Positions 17,782 to 25,333 of a stretch of 64,000 bases of DNA are shown piece by piece (the first letter of the stretch is position 1; every line of letters begins with the position of its first letter). The position numbers were made by a program, and so were the translations under genes. The notes below the pieces were generated by a model. That model had not been told where the DNA came from and ran no database searches. It saw only the letters and a list, made by a program, of their open reading frames with translations. Source of the stretch: an uncultured Bacteroidales bacterium (GTDB taxonomy: Bacteria > Bacteroidota > Bacteroidia > Bacteroidales > Bacteroidaceae); assembly GCA_947303715.1 (NCBI GenBank), contig CAMYYY010000001.1, forward strand, positions 1 through 64,000, written 5' to 3'.

Positions 17782-19326
17782 TTATTGGAGTCCTTCCAGA
17801 ATGTTCAGCATCTTCATCGTGGCTTTGATGGCGGCTTCTGTCTGGTCGCCGTCGAGGCCGCGGGTCTTGAACTCGTGCCCCTCGTACTCCCATGTGATGA
17901 TGGTCTGCACGAAGGCATCGGTACGTCCGCCTGGGGGGATGGAGACGGCATAGTTGGTGAGCATGGGGAATTTCCTCTGTAGCGTAACCTTATATATTTT
18001 GCGCAACGCGCGCACGAAGGCATCGTACTGTCCGTCGCCGCTGGCGTTCTCTTCAAATACCTGCCCGTTCACGTTGAGCTTCAGGGCGCACGTCGGTTTC
18101 AGGCCCTTTGAGAGAGCCACGTTGTAACCGATGAGCGTCACTTTGTCGTCCTCCACGCTGTGTTTCAGCACGTCGGAGATAATGTAGGGCAGATCCTCTT
18201 GTGTGACGACTTCCTTTTTGTCGCCCAATTCGATGATGCGGTCTGTCACCTTGCGCATGGCCTCTTCGCCCAGCACGAGGCCGAGTTCGTCGAGGTTCTT
18301 GCGGATGTTGGCCTTGCCGCTGGTTTTGCCAAGGGCATACTCACGCTTGCGTCCGAAGCGTTCGGGCAGCAGGTCGTTGCAGTAGAGCCCCATCTTGTTG
18401 TCGCCATCGGCATGGACGCCAGCCACTTGCGTGAAGACGTTCTCGCCTACGATGGGTCGATTGGCAGGGATGGCGATGCCGCTATATGACTCAACGATGC
18501 GCCCTACAGATCCCAGCCTGTCCTCGCGGATGGCGGTATCGATGCAAAGCTGATCCTTCAGCATGGCTTGCACGCTGGCAAGGGGAGCGTTGCCTGCCCG
18601 TTCGCCGAGGCCGTTGATGCAGGTATGGATGCCGCTGACGCCTGCTGCGACGGCAGCAAAGACGTTAGCCACAGCCAGGTCGTAGTCGTTGTGGGCATGG
18701 AAGTCGAAATGCAGCTTGGGGAAGCGGCGCACCATATCACTCACGAAGGCTGACGTCTGGGCGGGGTTGAGGATGCCCAGCGTGTCGGGCAGCATAAAGC
18801 GGCGAATCTCCTCGCCCTGAAGGGCTTCCACGAGGTCGTAGACGTATTGTGGGTTATCCCTCATGCCTCCCGACCAGTCCTCGAGATAGAGGTTGACATC
18901 GAATCCGCGACTGCGGGCATAGCGTACGGTATCGATGATGTCGGCTGTGTGCTCGGCTGGCGTCTTGCGAAGCTGTCCTGTGCAATGGCGCAGCGAGCCT
19001 TTGGCCAGCAGGTTGATGACGTGTCCGCCACATCCGGCAATCCAGTCGACGCTGCGCCCGCCATCGACGAAGCCCAGCACCTCGATACGTCCGATGCAGC
19101 CTGCTCCTGCGGCCCAGGCACAGATGCCGCTGACGCTTTCCTGCTCGCCTTCGCTCACGCGGGCGGAACCCACCTCCACACGGTCGGCATGGAGGTCGTC
19201 AATCAGCAGGCGGGTGATGGACAGCTTCTCGTGGGGGAGGAACGACACGCCCGGCGTCTGTTCTCCGTCGCGCAGGGTCGTGTCCATAATCTCCACCCGT
19301 CGTCTTGTTACCTTTTCCGTACTCAT
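17782..19326 (-). CDS. Second LeuA-family synthase (citramalate synthase or LeuA paralogue)
   Basis: The 514-residue protein has the same architecture as Leu[17 protein letters not shown] at the N terminus, metal ligands in FHAHNDYDLAVANV, GLGERAGNAPLAS, and a C-terminal regulatory domain beginning near residue 385 (ASGDGQYDAFVRALRK). Enzymes of this clade include 2-isopropylmalate synthase and (R)-citramalate synthase. Because a bona fide leuA is present 10 kb downstream and no threonine deaminase gene is visible here, I favour a citramalate role feeding isoleucine synthesis from pyruvate, but sequence alone does not decide. ATG at 19326 follows an AAAGGAAACGATAGG stretch; a TTG at 19359 is less plausible. 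It is the first structural gene behind the leader. Confidence 0.8.
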   Translation of the reverse strand: MSTEKVTRRRVEIMDTTLRDGEQTPGVSFLPHEKLSITRLLIDDLHADRVEVGSARVSEGEQESVSGICAWAAGAGCIGRIEVLGFVDGGRSVDWIAGCGGHVINLLAKGSLRHCTGQLRKTPAEHTADIIDTVRYARSRGFDVNLYLEDWSGGMRDNPQYVYDLVEALQGEEIRRFMLPDTLGILNPAQTSAFVSDMVRRFPKLHFDFHAHNDYDLAVANVFAAVAAGVSGIHTCINGLGERAGNAPLASVQAMLKDQLCIDTAIREDRLGSVGRIVESYSGIAIPANRPIVGENVFTQVAGVHADGDNKMGLYCNDLLPERFGRKREYALGKTSGKANIRKNLDELGLVLGEEAMRKVTDRIIELGDKKEVVTQEDLPYIISDVLKHSVEDDKVTLIGYNVALSKGLKPTCALKLNVNGQVFEENASGDGQYDAFVRALRKIYKVTLQRKFPMLTNYAVSIPPGGRTDAFVQTIITWEYEGHEFKTRGLDGDQTEAAIKATMKMLNILEGLQ

Positions 19327-19403
19327 ACCTATCGTTTCCTTTCTTGTTGTCCTACTCAACCTCTCTTTTTATCTTTTTTCGACCTACCTAATTCTTCTAT
19401 TTG

Positions 19404-19440
19404 AAACAAGGCTTTTCCCTGTGTGAGAAAAGCCTTGTTT
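19404..19440 (-). terminator. Attenuator hairpin upstream of the ilv/leu superoperon
   Basis: AAACAAGGCTTTTC (19440-19427) pairs perfectly with GAAAAGCCTTGTTT (19417-19404) across a 9-nt loop. It lies between the leader peptide and the first structural gene. No long U-run follows it, so termination may rely on the stem itself or be partly rho-type. The loop segment tctcac can alternatively pair with gtgaga near 19458-19463, a possible antiterminator. Confidence 0.65.
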
Positions 19441-19468
19441 GTATATTGCAATGCGTCTCACGTCCGGG

Positions 19469-19528
19469 TCATTTTCGCTTGACCAGAATTACCACCAGCA
19501 GGCTAAGGACGACGCTCGTTGCATTCAT
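19469..19528 (-). CDS. Branched-chain amino acid leader peptide
   Basis: A 19-codon frame reads MNATSVVLSLLVVILVKRK and stops with TGA. Ten of the 19 codons are Val, Leu or Ile, nine of them within residues 6-16. The frame lies about 35 nt after the predicted transcription start and about 28 nt before a strong hairpin, all upstream of ilv/leu structural genes. This is the arrangement of ilv and leu attenuator leaders: ribosome stalling at scarce Val/Leu/Ile codons would prevent the hairpin from forming and allow read-through. No obvious Shine-Dalgarno is present, as is common in this phylum. Confidence 0.8.
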   Translation of the reverse strand: MNATSVVLSLLVVILVKRK

Positions 19529-19569
19529 TGTTTTAACGTTTATTGCTTTTGATTTTCTAAAAATCGCTG

Positions 19570-19601
19570 CAAAATTACGTCGATTTTTCAATTCCACCAA
19601 A
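19570..19601 (-). promoter_or_regulatory. Promoter of the ilv-lys(-leu) superoperon
   Basis: TTTG (19601-19598), a 20-bp spacer and TAATTTTG (19577-19570) match the Bacteroidetes consensus exactly. Transcription should start near 19563, giving a leader of about 237 nt with the leader peptide and hairpin. Confidence 0.75.
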
Positions 19602-19735
19602 GAAAATCGGATTTTTTTTAAGAAAAAACGCGGTTTTTTGCCTGTAGGGAGTCCTTTTGGGGCATCCGACGTGAAAAGAAGTGGTGCATTCGTGCAAAAA
19701 AGGCCCTTTCTCCAGCGCCATCCTGCTCAGGGAAA

Positions 19736-19840
19736 ATAATTGCCTGCTCTAATTTTTTATTCCCCTATTCTAAAAATTTATTCGCCTGCGTTGAGAATTT
19801 ATTTGCCTACTCTGTGGATTTATTCGTTTGCCCTGCGAAA
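19736..19840. repeat. Five degenerate 21-bp tandem repeats
   Basis: Five consecutive 21-base units, for example tttattcgcctgcgttgaga(a) and tttatttgcctactctgtgg(a), fill the gap between the divergent ilv and ser transcription units. The common core is TTTATTyGCCTrC. Two helical turns per unit would place all copies on one face of the DNA. Confidence 0.75.
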
Positions 19841-19877
19841 TTTTCATCTTTTCGCGCACAATGTGAGAAAAATGTCT

Positions 19878-19885
19878 TATCTTTG
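19878..19885 (+). promoter_or_regulatory. -7 box upstream of serC
   Basis: TATCTTTG fits TAnnTTTG and lies 85 bp upstream of serC, just after the 21-bp repeat array. A clear -33 element is not seen. Confidence 0.5.
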
Positions 19886-19969
19886 CACACTCTAAACGAA
19901 CGTTAAACCCCTAAACCCAAAGACTGATAAACGAATAATCCTTATAAACCATCAACAAATCAAACAAAT

Positions 19970-21043
19970 ATGAAGAAGCACAATTTCAATGCGGGACCGA
20001 GTATCCTGCCGCGTGAAGTGATTGAACAGACGGCTCAGGCTATCCTTGACTTTAACGGCTCGGGCCTCTCCATTCTGGAGATTAGCCATCGCCACAAGGA
20101 CTTTCAGGCTGTCATCGACGAAGCCGAGGCGCTGTTCAAGGAGATTCTGGGTGTGCCGGAGGGCTACAGCGTGCTGTTCCTCGGAGGCGGTGCCAGCCTT
20201 GAGTTCTGCATGGCGCCCATGAACTTCCTCAACAAGCGGGCTGCCTACCTCAATACCGGTGTGTGGTCGAAGAAGGCCATCAAGGAGGCCAAGCAGTTTG
20301 GCGAAGTCATCGAGGTGGCATCGTCGGCCGACACCACGTTCAACTACATCCCCAAGGGCTTCACCATCCCCAAGGACGTGGACTACTTCCACTACACGTC
20401 GAACAATACCATCTACGGCACCGAAATCCGTGAGACGCCCGACAGCCCCGTGCCCATCATCTGCGACATGTCCAGCGACATCTTCTCGCACCCCGTCGAG
20501 GTGGAGAAGTACATCTGCATCTACGGAGGCGCACAGAAGAACCTCGCCCCTGCGGGTGTCACCTTCGTGGTGGTACGCAACGACGCGCTGGGCAAGGTGG
20601 AGCGCACCATCCCCACGATGCTGGACTACCGCACCCACGTCGAAGGCGGCTCGATGTTCAACACGCCTCCCGTGCTGCCCATCTACAGCGCCATGCTGAC
20701 GCTGCGCTGGATTAAGAAGTGCGGCGGTATAGCCGAGATGGAGCGTCGTGCCAAGGAGCGCGCCGACCTGCTCTACAAGGCCATTGACGAGAGCCCCATC
20801 TTCCGTCCCACGATTGCCGACCCGCGTGACCGTTCCAGGATGAACATCTGCTTCGTCATGAAGGACGAGTACAAGGAATTGGAGCCCGATTTCCTGAAGT
20901 TTGCCACCGAACGCGGCATGGTGGGCGTGAAGGGCCACCGCAGCGTGGGCGGCTTCCGCGCCAGCTGCTACAATGCCCTGCCCCTCGAGAGCGTACAGGC
21001 ATTGGTGGACTGCATGAAGGAGTTCGAAAAAACTAAGATTTAA
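19970..21043 (+). CDS. serC: Phosphoserine aminotransferase
   Basis: SerC makes O-phosphoserine from 3-phosphohydroxypyruvate and glutamate, and may act in pyridoxine synthesis. The 357-residue protein starts [20 protein letters not shown], has [16 protein letters not shown] and the PLP lysine in [13 protein letters not shown] (about residue 185). The conserved C-terminal [15 protein letters not shown] is present. The gene is 8 bp upstream of serA. Confidence 0.96.
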   Translation: MKKHNFNAGPSILPREVIEQTAQAILDFNGSGLSILEISHRHKDFQAVIDEAEALFKEILGVPEGYSVLFLGGGASLEFCMAPMNFLNKRAAYLNTGVWSKKAIKEAKQFGEVIEVASSADTTFNYIPKGFTIPKDVDYFHYTSNNTIYGTEIRETPDSPVPIICDMSSDIFSHPVEVEKYICIYGGAQKNLAPAGVTFVVVRNDALGKVERTIPTMLDYRTHVEGGSMFNTPPVLPIYSAMLTLRWIKKCGGIAEMERRAKERADLLYKAIDESPIFRPTIADPRDRSRMNICFVMKDEYKELEPDFLKFATERGMVGVKGHRSVGGFRASCYNALPLESVQALVDCMKEFEKTKI

Positions 21044-21051
21044 ATAAGTAT

Positions 21052-21972
21052 ATGAAAGTTCTTGTTGCAACAGACAAGCCGTTTGCCAAAGTGGCTGTTG
21101 ACGGTATAAAGAAAGTGATTGTCGATGCAGGCTACGAGCTGGCTCTGCTGGAGAAATATGGCGAGAAGACGAAGCTGCTTGAGGCTGTGGCCGACGCTGA
21201 TGCCCTCATCATCCGCAGCGACGTCATCGATGCCGAGGTGATGGACGCCGCCCCGAAGCTGAAGATTGTCGTCCGTGCCGGAGCCGGCTTCGACAACGTC
21301 GACTTGGCAGCTGCTACCGCCCACGGTATCTGCGTCATGAACACCCCTGGACAAAACAGCAACGCCGTAGCCGAGTTGGCGCTGGGCCTGATGGTGATGG
21401 CTGTGCGTAACTTCTACAACGGTACCTCGGGTACCGAACTGAAGGGCAAGCGCCTGGGCATCCATGCCTACGGCAACGTGGGTCGCAACGTCGCCCGCAT
21501 CGCCAAGGGCTTCGGCATGGAGATTTCAGCCTACGACGCCTATTGTCCCGATAGCGTCATGGAGGCCGACGGCGTGCGTGCCATGCATAGCGCCGAGGAA
21601 CTCTATGCCAGCAACGACATCGTGTCCCTCCACATCCCCGCCACGCCCGAGACGAAGGGCAGCATCAACGCCGCTTTGCTCAGCCGCATGCCTAAGGGCG
21701 CCATCCTCGTCAACACAGCCCGTAAGGAGGTCATCAACGAGGACGAGCTCATTGAGTTCATGCAGCAGCGTCTGGACTTCAAGTATGTCACCGACATCAT
21801 GCCCGCTGCCAACGACAAGATGACCGAGCTCTTCGCCGGACGCTACTTCTCCACACCGAAGAAGATGGGCGCCCAGACTGCTGAGGCCAACATCAACGCC
21901 GGTATCGCTGCTGCCCATCAGATTGTGGGCTTCCTCAAGGACGGCATCCGCAAGTTCCAGGTAAATAAATAA
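21052..21972 (+). CDS. serA: D-3-phosphoglycerate dehydrogenase, short form
   Basis: SerA oxidises 3-phosphoglycerate, the first step of serine synthesis. The 306-residue protein has an NAD-binding fold with HAYGNVGRNVARIAKGFGM near residue 140, and the catalytic region includes VNTARKEVINEDEL. It lacks the C-terminal ACT or serine-binding domains of the long forms, so serine feedback through this protein is not expected. It lies between serC and the DUF1015 gene with gaps of 8 and 4 bp. Confidence 0.92.
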   Translation: MKVLVATDKPFAKVAVDGIKKVIVDAGYELALLEKYGEKTKLLEAVADADALIIRSDVIDAEVMDAAPKLKIVVRAGAGFDNVDLAAATAHGICVMNTPGQNSNAVAELALGLMVMAVRNFYNGTSGTELKGKRLGIHAYGNVGRNVARIAKGFGMEISAYDAYCPDSVMEADGVRAMHSAEELYASNDIVSLHIPATPETKGSINAALLSRMPKGAILVNTARKEVINEDELIEFMQQRLDFKYVTDIMPAANDKMTELFAGRYFSTPKKMGAQTAEANINAGIAAAHQIVGFLKDGIRKFQVNK

Positions 21973-21976
21973 GGAA

Positions 21977-23224
21977 ATGGCAACGATAAAACCCTTTCGC
22001 GGCATCCGTCCGCCCAAAGAGCTGGTTGAGAAGGTAGAAAGCCGCCCCTACGACGTGTTGGACAGCGACGAGGCACGTGCCGAGGCCGAGGGCAACCCCA
22101 TGAGCCTCTACCACATCATCCGCCCCGAGATTGACTTCCCCGTCGGCACCGACGAGCACGATCCTCGCGTCTATCCCAAGGCCGCCGAGAATTTCCAGAT
22201 GTTTCAGGACAAAGGCTGGCTGGTGCAGGACAAGAAGGAGTGCTACTATATCTACGCCCAGACTATGGGCACCCACACGCAGTATGGTCTCGTCGTCTGC
22301 GCCTATGTGGACGACTACATGAACGGCGTCATCAAGAAGCACGAGCTCACCCGCGCCGACAAGGAGGAAGACCGCATGAAGCATGTCCGCGTCAACAACG
22401 CCAACGTTGAACCCGTCTTTTTTGCCTTCCCCGACAATGCCGTGCTCGATGCCATTGTCCGCCGCTACGCCGCTACCGAGCCGGTGTACGACTTCATCGC
22501 CCCCATCGACGGTTTTGGCCACAAGTTCTGGATTATCGACGACGATGCCGACATCCGCACCATCACCGAGGAGTTTGCCAAGATGCCCAGCCTCTATATT
22601 GCTGATGGCCATCACCGCTCGGCTGCCGCAGCCCGTGTCTGTGCTGAGAAAGCCCAGCAGAATCCTAACCATCGTGGTGACGAGGAGTACAACTACTTCA
22701 TGGCCGTCTGCTTCCCTGCTGGACAGCTCACCATCTTCGACCTCAACCGCGTTGTGCGTGACCTCAACGGCCTCACCCCCGCCCAGTTCCTCGAGCAAGT
22801 CAGCGAGGGCTTTGTGGTGGAGAAGAAGGGCACGGACATCTACAAGCCCACTGGCCTCCACAACTTCAGCCTCTACCTCGAGGGCGAGTGGTACAGCCTG
22901 ACGGCTCGTCCCGGCACCTACGACGACAGCGACCCCATCGGCGTGCTCGACGTCTCCATCTGCAGCGACCTCATCCTGCACAAGATACTCGGCATCGGCG
23001 ACCTCCGCAAGGACAAGCGCATCGACTTCGTGGGCGGCATCCGCGGCCTGGGCGAACTGAAACGCCGCGTCGATAGCGGCGAGATGAAAGTCGCCATCGC
23101 CCTCTATCCCGTCACCATGAAGCAGCTGATGACCATTGCCGACACCGGCAACATCATGCCCCCGAAGACCACCTGGTTCGAGCCCAAGCTCCGCTCAGGG
23201 CTGGTGATACACAAATTATCCTAA
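21977..23224 (+). CDS. DUF1015 family protein in the serine operon
   Basis: This 415-residue protein starts MATIKPFRGIRPPKELVEKV and has the family hallmark YIADGHHRSAAAARVC at about residues 207-222. DUF1015 has no firmly established role that I can cite. The DGHHR sequence resembles the active-site motif of ParB/Srx-type serine kinases, and the gene is 4 bp behind serA with no serB phosphatase in the operon. I therefore infer a link to phosphoserine or serine metabolism. The start ATG at 21977 follows AAGGAA. Confidence 0.8.
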   Translation: MATIKPFRGIRPPKELVEKVESRPYDVLDSDEARAEAEGNPMSLYHIIRPEIDFPVGTDEHDPRVYPKAAENFQMFQDKGWLVQDKKECYYIYAQTMGTHTQYGLVVCAYVDDYMNGVIKKHELTRADKEEDRMKHVRVNNANVEPVFFAFPDNAVLDAIVRRYAATEPVYDFIAPIDGFGHKFWIIDDDADIRTITEEFAKMPSLYIADGHHRSAAAARVCAEKAQQNPNHRGDEEYNYFMAVCFPAGQLTIFDLNRVVRDLNGLTPAQFLEQVSEGFVVEKKGTDIYKPTGLHNFSLYLEGEWYSLTARPGTYDDSDPIGVLDVSICSDLILHKILGIGDLRKDKRIDFVGGIRGLGELKRRVDSGEMKVAIALYPVTMKQLMTIADTGNIMPPKTTWFEPKLRSGLVIHKLS

Positions 23225-23229
23225 GGCGT

Positions 23230-23384
23230 AGTTAAGAGTTAAGAATTTTTTAGTTAAGAGTTAAGAATTAAGAGTTAAGAAAAAAAGTCCCGTACGCTGC
23301 ATTCAGATTCCAAAGCTATTTTTCTTAATTCTTAACTCTTAATTCTTAACTCCCCTAACTCTTAACTCTTCATTTTTAACTTAA
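23230..23384. repeat. GTTAAGAGTTAAGAATT repeat forming a large inverted repeat
   Basis: The left arm (about 23230-23286) is built of GTTAAGAGTTAAGAATT-type units. The right arm (about 23319-23384) is built of their complement (CTTAATTCTTAACTC). The arms can fold into a long imperfect hairpin between DUF1015 and yigZ, and may reduce read-through. Confidence 0.75.
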
Positions 23385-23390
23385 GAAGCA

Positions 23391-23984
23391 ATGGACACTT
23401 TCAAGACCATAGCCGGCCGATCAGAAGGAACTTACTCCCAGTTGCGCAGTAAGTTCCTTGCCTTTGCTGCCCCTGTGCAGACGGTTGACGAGGCCATGGC
23501 TTTTGTGGCCGAGGTGCAGAAGAAGTACTACGACGCCCGTCACGTCTGCTACGCCTATATGCTGGGCGCTGCCCGCGACACCTTCCGCGCTAATGACAAT
23601 GGCGAGCCTTCCGGCACCGCAGGCAAGCCCATTCTCGGGCAAATCAACTCGGGCGAGCTTACCGACATCGTCATCGCCGTCGTGCGCTACTTCGGCGGCA
23701 TCAAGCTCGGCACCTCTGGCCTCATCCAGGCCTATCGTGCTGCTGCTGCCGAGGCCATCGCTGCCGCTACCATCATCGAGAAGACTGTCGATGAGACCAT
23801 CCGCATCAGTTTCGACTACCTGCTGATGAACGACGTCATGCGCATCGTTAAGGAGGAGAGCCCCGCCGTCCTCGCCCAGACCTTCGACAACCTCTGCACC
23901 ATGACCCTCGCCCAGCGCGCCTCTCTCATGCCCCGCCTGCGCACCCGCCTCGAAAACCTCCGCGAGGTCACCATCGAGGGCTAA
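23391..23984 (+). CDS. YigZ/IMPACT family protein
   Basis: The 197-residue protein has the UPF0029 N-terminal domain with KKYYDARHVCYAYMLG and NDNGEPSGTAGKPILGQI, followed by VRYFGGIKLGTSGLIQAYR, the most conserved block of the family. The C-terminal domain (from about 135) has a DUF1949-like ferredoxin fold. The family is linked to translation regulation and is often called a YigZ-type hypothetical; its substrate is not known. It lies on the same strand as the serine genes, separated by a 166-bp repeat. Confidence 0.88.
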   Translation: MDTFKTIAGRSEGTYSQLRSKFLAFAAPVQTVDEAMAFVAEVQKKYYDARHVCYAYMLGAARDTFRANDNGEPSGTAGKPILGQINSGELTDIVIAVVRYFGGIKLGTSGLIQAYRAAAAEAIAAATIIEKTVDETIRISFDYLLMNDVMRIVKEESPAVLAQTFDNLCTMTLAQRASLMPRLRTRLENLREVTIEG

Positions 23985-24131
23985 AGGCTGCCCTTGTTTT
24001 TTTCAGTCTTTTCTTTCTCCTAAACTATTATTTCCCTAATCTGCCCATAATTGAAAAAAAGTTATCGTTTTGCTTAGTTTTTGAGTTCGCTGAACCGTCC
24101 TTGTGAAAAAGACCGAAAAGAGAGTCGGATT

Positions 24132-24632
24132 ATGACCAAAGAGAAGTTTGAAGAAATCTATCGTCGGCATTATCCCGCCATGTACCGTCTGGCAAGGACT
24201 ATTCTCTATGATACTGACGACAGCAAGGACGTGGTGAGCGAGGTCTTCACCCGATTGCTTCGTGAGAACATTGCTCCGCAAGAAGACAAAATCGAGGGCT
24301 ATCTCATGACTGGAGTCCGCAACAAATGCCGCGATGTGCTTAGCCACAAGGACGTACGCGAACGCGCCCAGAAACTCTATCTCGCAGAGATGATGCCGAA
24401 GCAAGTGGTTTTCATTCCTGATGACGACCGTCTGGAACGGCTGATGCAGTTTGTGGAAACCCGTTTTTCGCCACTCAGTCAGCAGATATTCCGGCTGAGA
24501 TTCCTCGAGGAGATGACCTACGATGAGGTTGCACAGGCTGTAGGAGTGAGCAAAGTCACCATCTATAATCACCTCTCGCAGTCGCTTCGGCAAATCAATG
24601 AGTACTTCAGTAAAGAAACCGCAAAACGATAA
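24132..24632 (+). CDS. RNA polymerase sigma factor, ECF (FecI-like)
   Basis: The product has 166 residues. Region 2 includes FEEIYRRHYPAMYRLARTI and region 4 includes LRFLEEMTYDEVAQAVGVSK followed by VTIYNHLSQSLRQINEYF. ATG at 24132 begins MTKEKFEEIY; a longer frame from 24081 lacks family similarity. It is followed 5 bp later by an anti-sigma-like gene and then an STN-domain receptor, the classic FecI-FecR-FecA order for cell-surface signalling in Bacteroidetes. Confidence 0.9.
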   Translation: MTKEKFEEIYRRHYPAMYRLARTILYDTDDSKDVVSEVFTRLLRENIAPQEDKIEGYLMTGVRNKCRDVLSHKDVRERAQKLYLAEMMPKQVVFIPDDDRLERLMQFVETRFSPLSQQIFRLRFLEEMTYDEVAQAVGVSKVTIYNHLSQSLRQINEYFSKETAKR

Positions 24633-24637
24633 CCATT

Positions 24638-25333
24638 ATGGAACAACAAGACAAAATCAATCTCCTGTTATCCCTGCAGGAACACCCTGAGAATTTTACC
24701 AACGAGCAGATTACCGCCCTGCTTGCCGACGATCCCGAGCTGGCAGAGCTGGCGGAACAGCTCGCCTTTACCAAGCGAGCCTTCGCCAAGCATGAGGCTG
24801 AGCATGAACAAATCCCCTTGGACGACCTTTGGGAGCAGTTTGCCGAAGAGCACGCCGACGAATTTGATACACCTTCATCGGCACAGCAGCCCCGTGCTAC
24901 CCGTATTCCTCTCTTCGGCTCACAAACGAGGAAGATTGCTGCGGCATTCATCGGCATCATCCTCTCAGCAGGTATAGCATTCGCGGCTATTTATGTGGTG
25001 CGGAACGCCAGCCGTCCCACTCCTCAGACAACCCCTTCGGAGAAACCCCTACCCACAAAGCCCGCAACGGCACATCCCACGGACACCATCGGGTCCGACA
25101 CCACCGTAACGGCTCTGCCCATTGTGTTCGACAATGTCACGCTGGAGAAGATGCTGCTTGAGATTGCGGCATACTATCAGGCCGAGGTCGTGTTCACGGG
25201 CGACGATGCACGCCAGCTGCGCTTCTACTTTGTGTGGCGGCACGAAGAGACACTTGAGCACGTGCTCAATCGCCTGAACCGTTTTGAGAGCATCAACCTG
25301 GAATTACGAGACAAAAAGATTACGGTGAAATGA
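24638..25333 (+). CDS. FecR-like anti-sigma factor with DUF4974-type C terminus
   Basis: This 231-residue protein has a cytoplasmic N-terminal part (about 1-105), one membrane helix IAAAFIGIILSAGIAFAAIY near 107-129, a Pro/Thr-rich linker and a C-terminal periplasmic domain (DNVTLEKMLLEIAAYYQAEV, then LEHVLNRLN) like DUF4974 of FecR proteins. The middle FecR domain is much reduced, so the protein is shorter than usual. It probably relays receptor occupancy to the sigma factor. Its stop overlaps the next start as ATGA. Confidence 0.82.
   Translation: MEQQDKINLLLSLQEHPENFTNEQITALLADDPELAELAEQLAFTKRAFAKHEAEHEQIPLDDLWEQFAEEHADEFDTPSSAQQPRATRIPLFGSQTRKIAAAFIGIILSAGIAFAAIYVVRNASRPTPQTTPSEKPLPTKPATAHPTDTIGSDTTVTALPIVFDNVTLEKMLLEIAAYYQAEVVFTGDDARQLRFYFVWRHEETLEHVLNRLNRFESINLELRDKKITVK

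Noticed and set aside
17747..17893. N-terminal extension of ilvE
   Set aside because: The extra 49 codons overlap the coding sequence of the upstream synthase, are Arg-rich and precede the conserved MEKANLDW start.
19952..21070. Long open frame on the minus strand opposite serC (372 codons)
   Set aside because: It is antisense to a clear serC, rich in Val/Gly/His/Asp from the complement of biased codons, and has no recognisable motif.
24081..24131. Longer start for the ECF sigma factor
   Set aside because: The added 17 residues do not fit sigma region 2, and ATG 24132 begins directly before the conserved segment.
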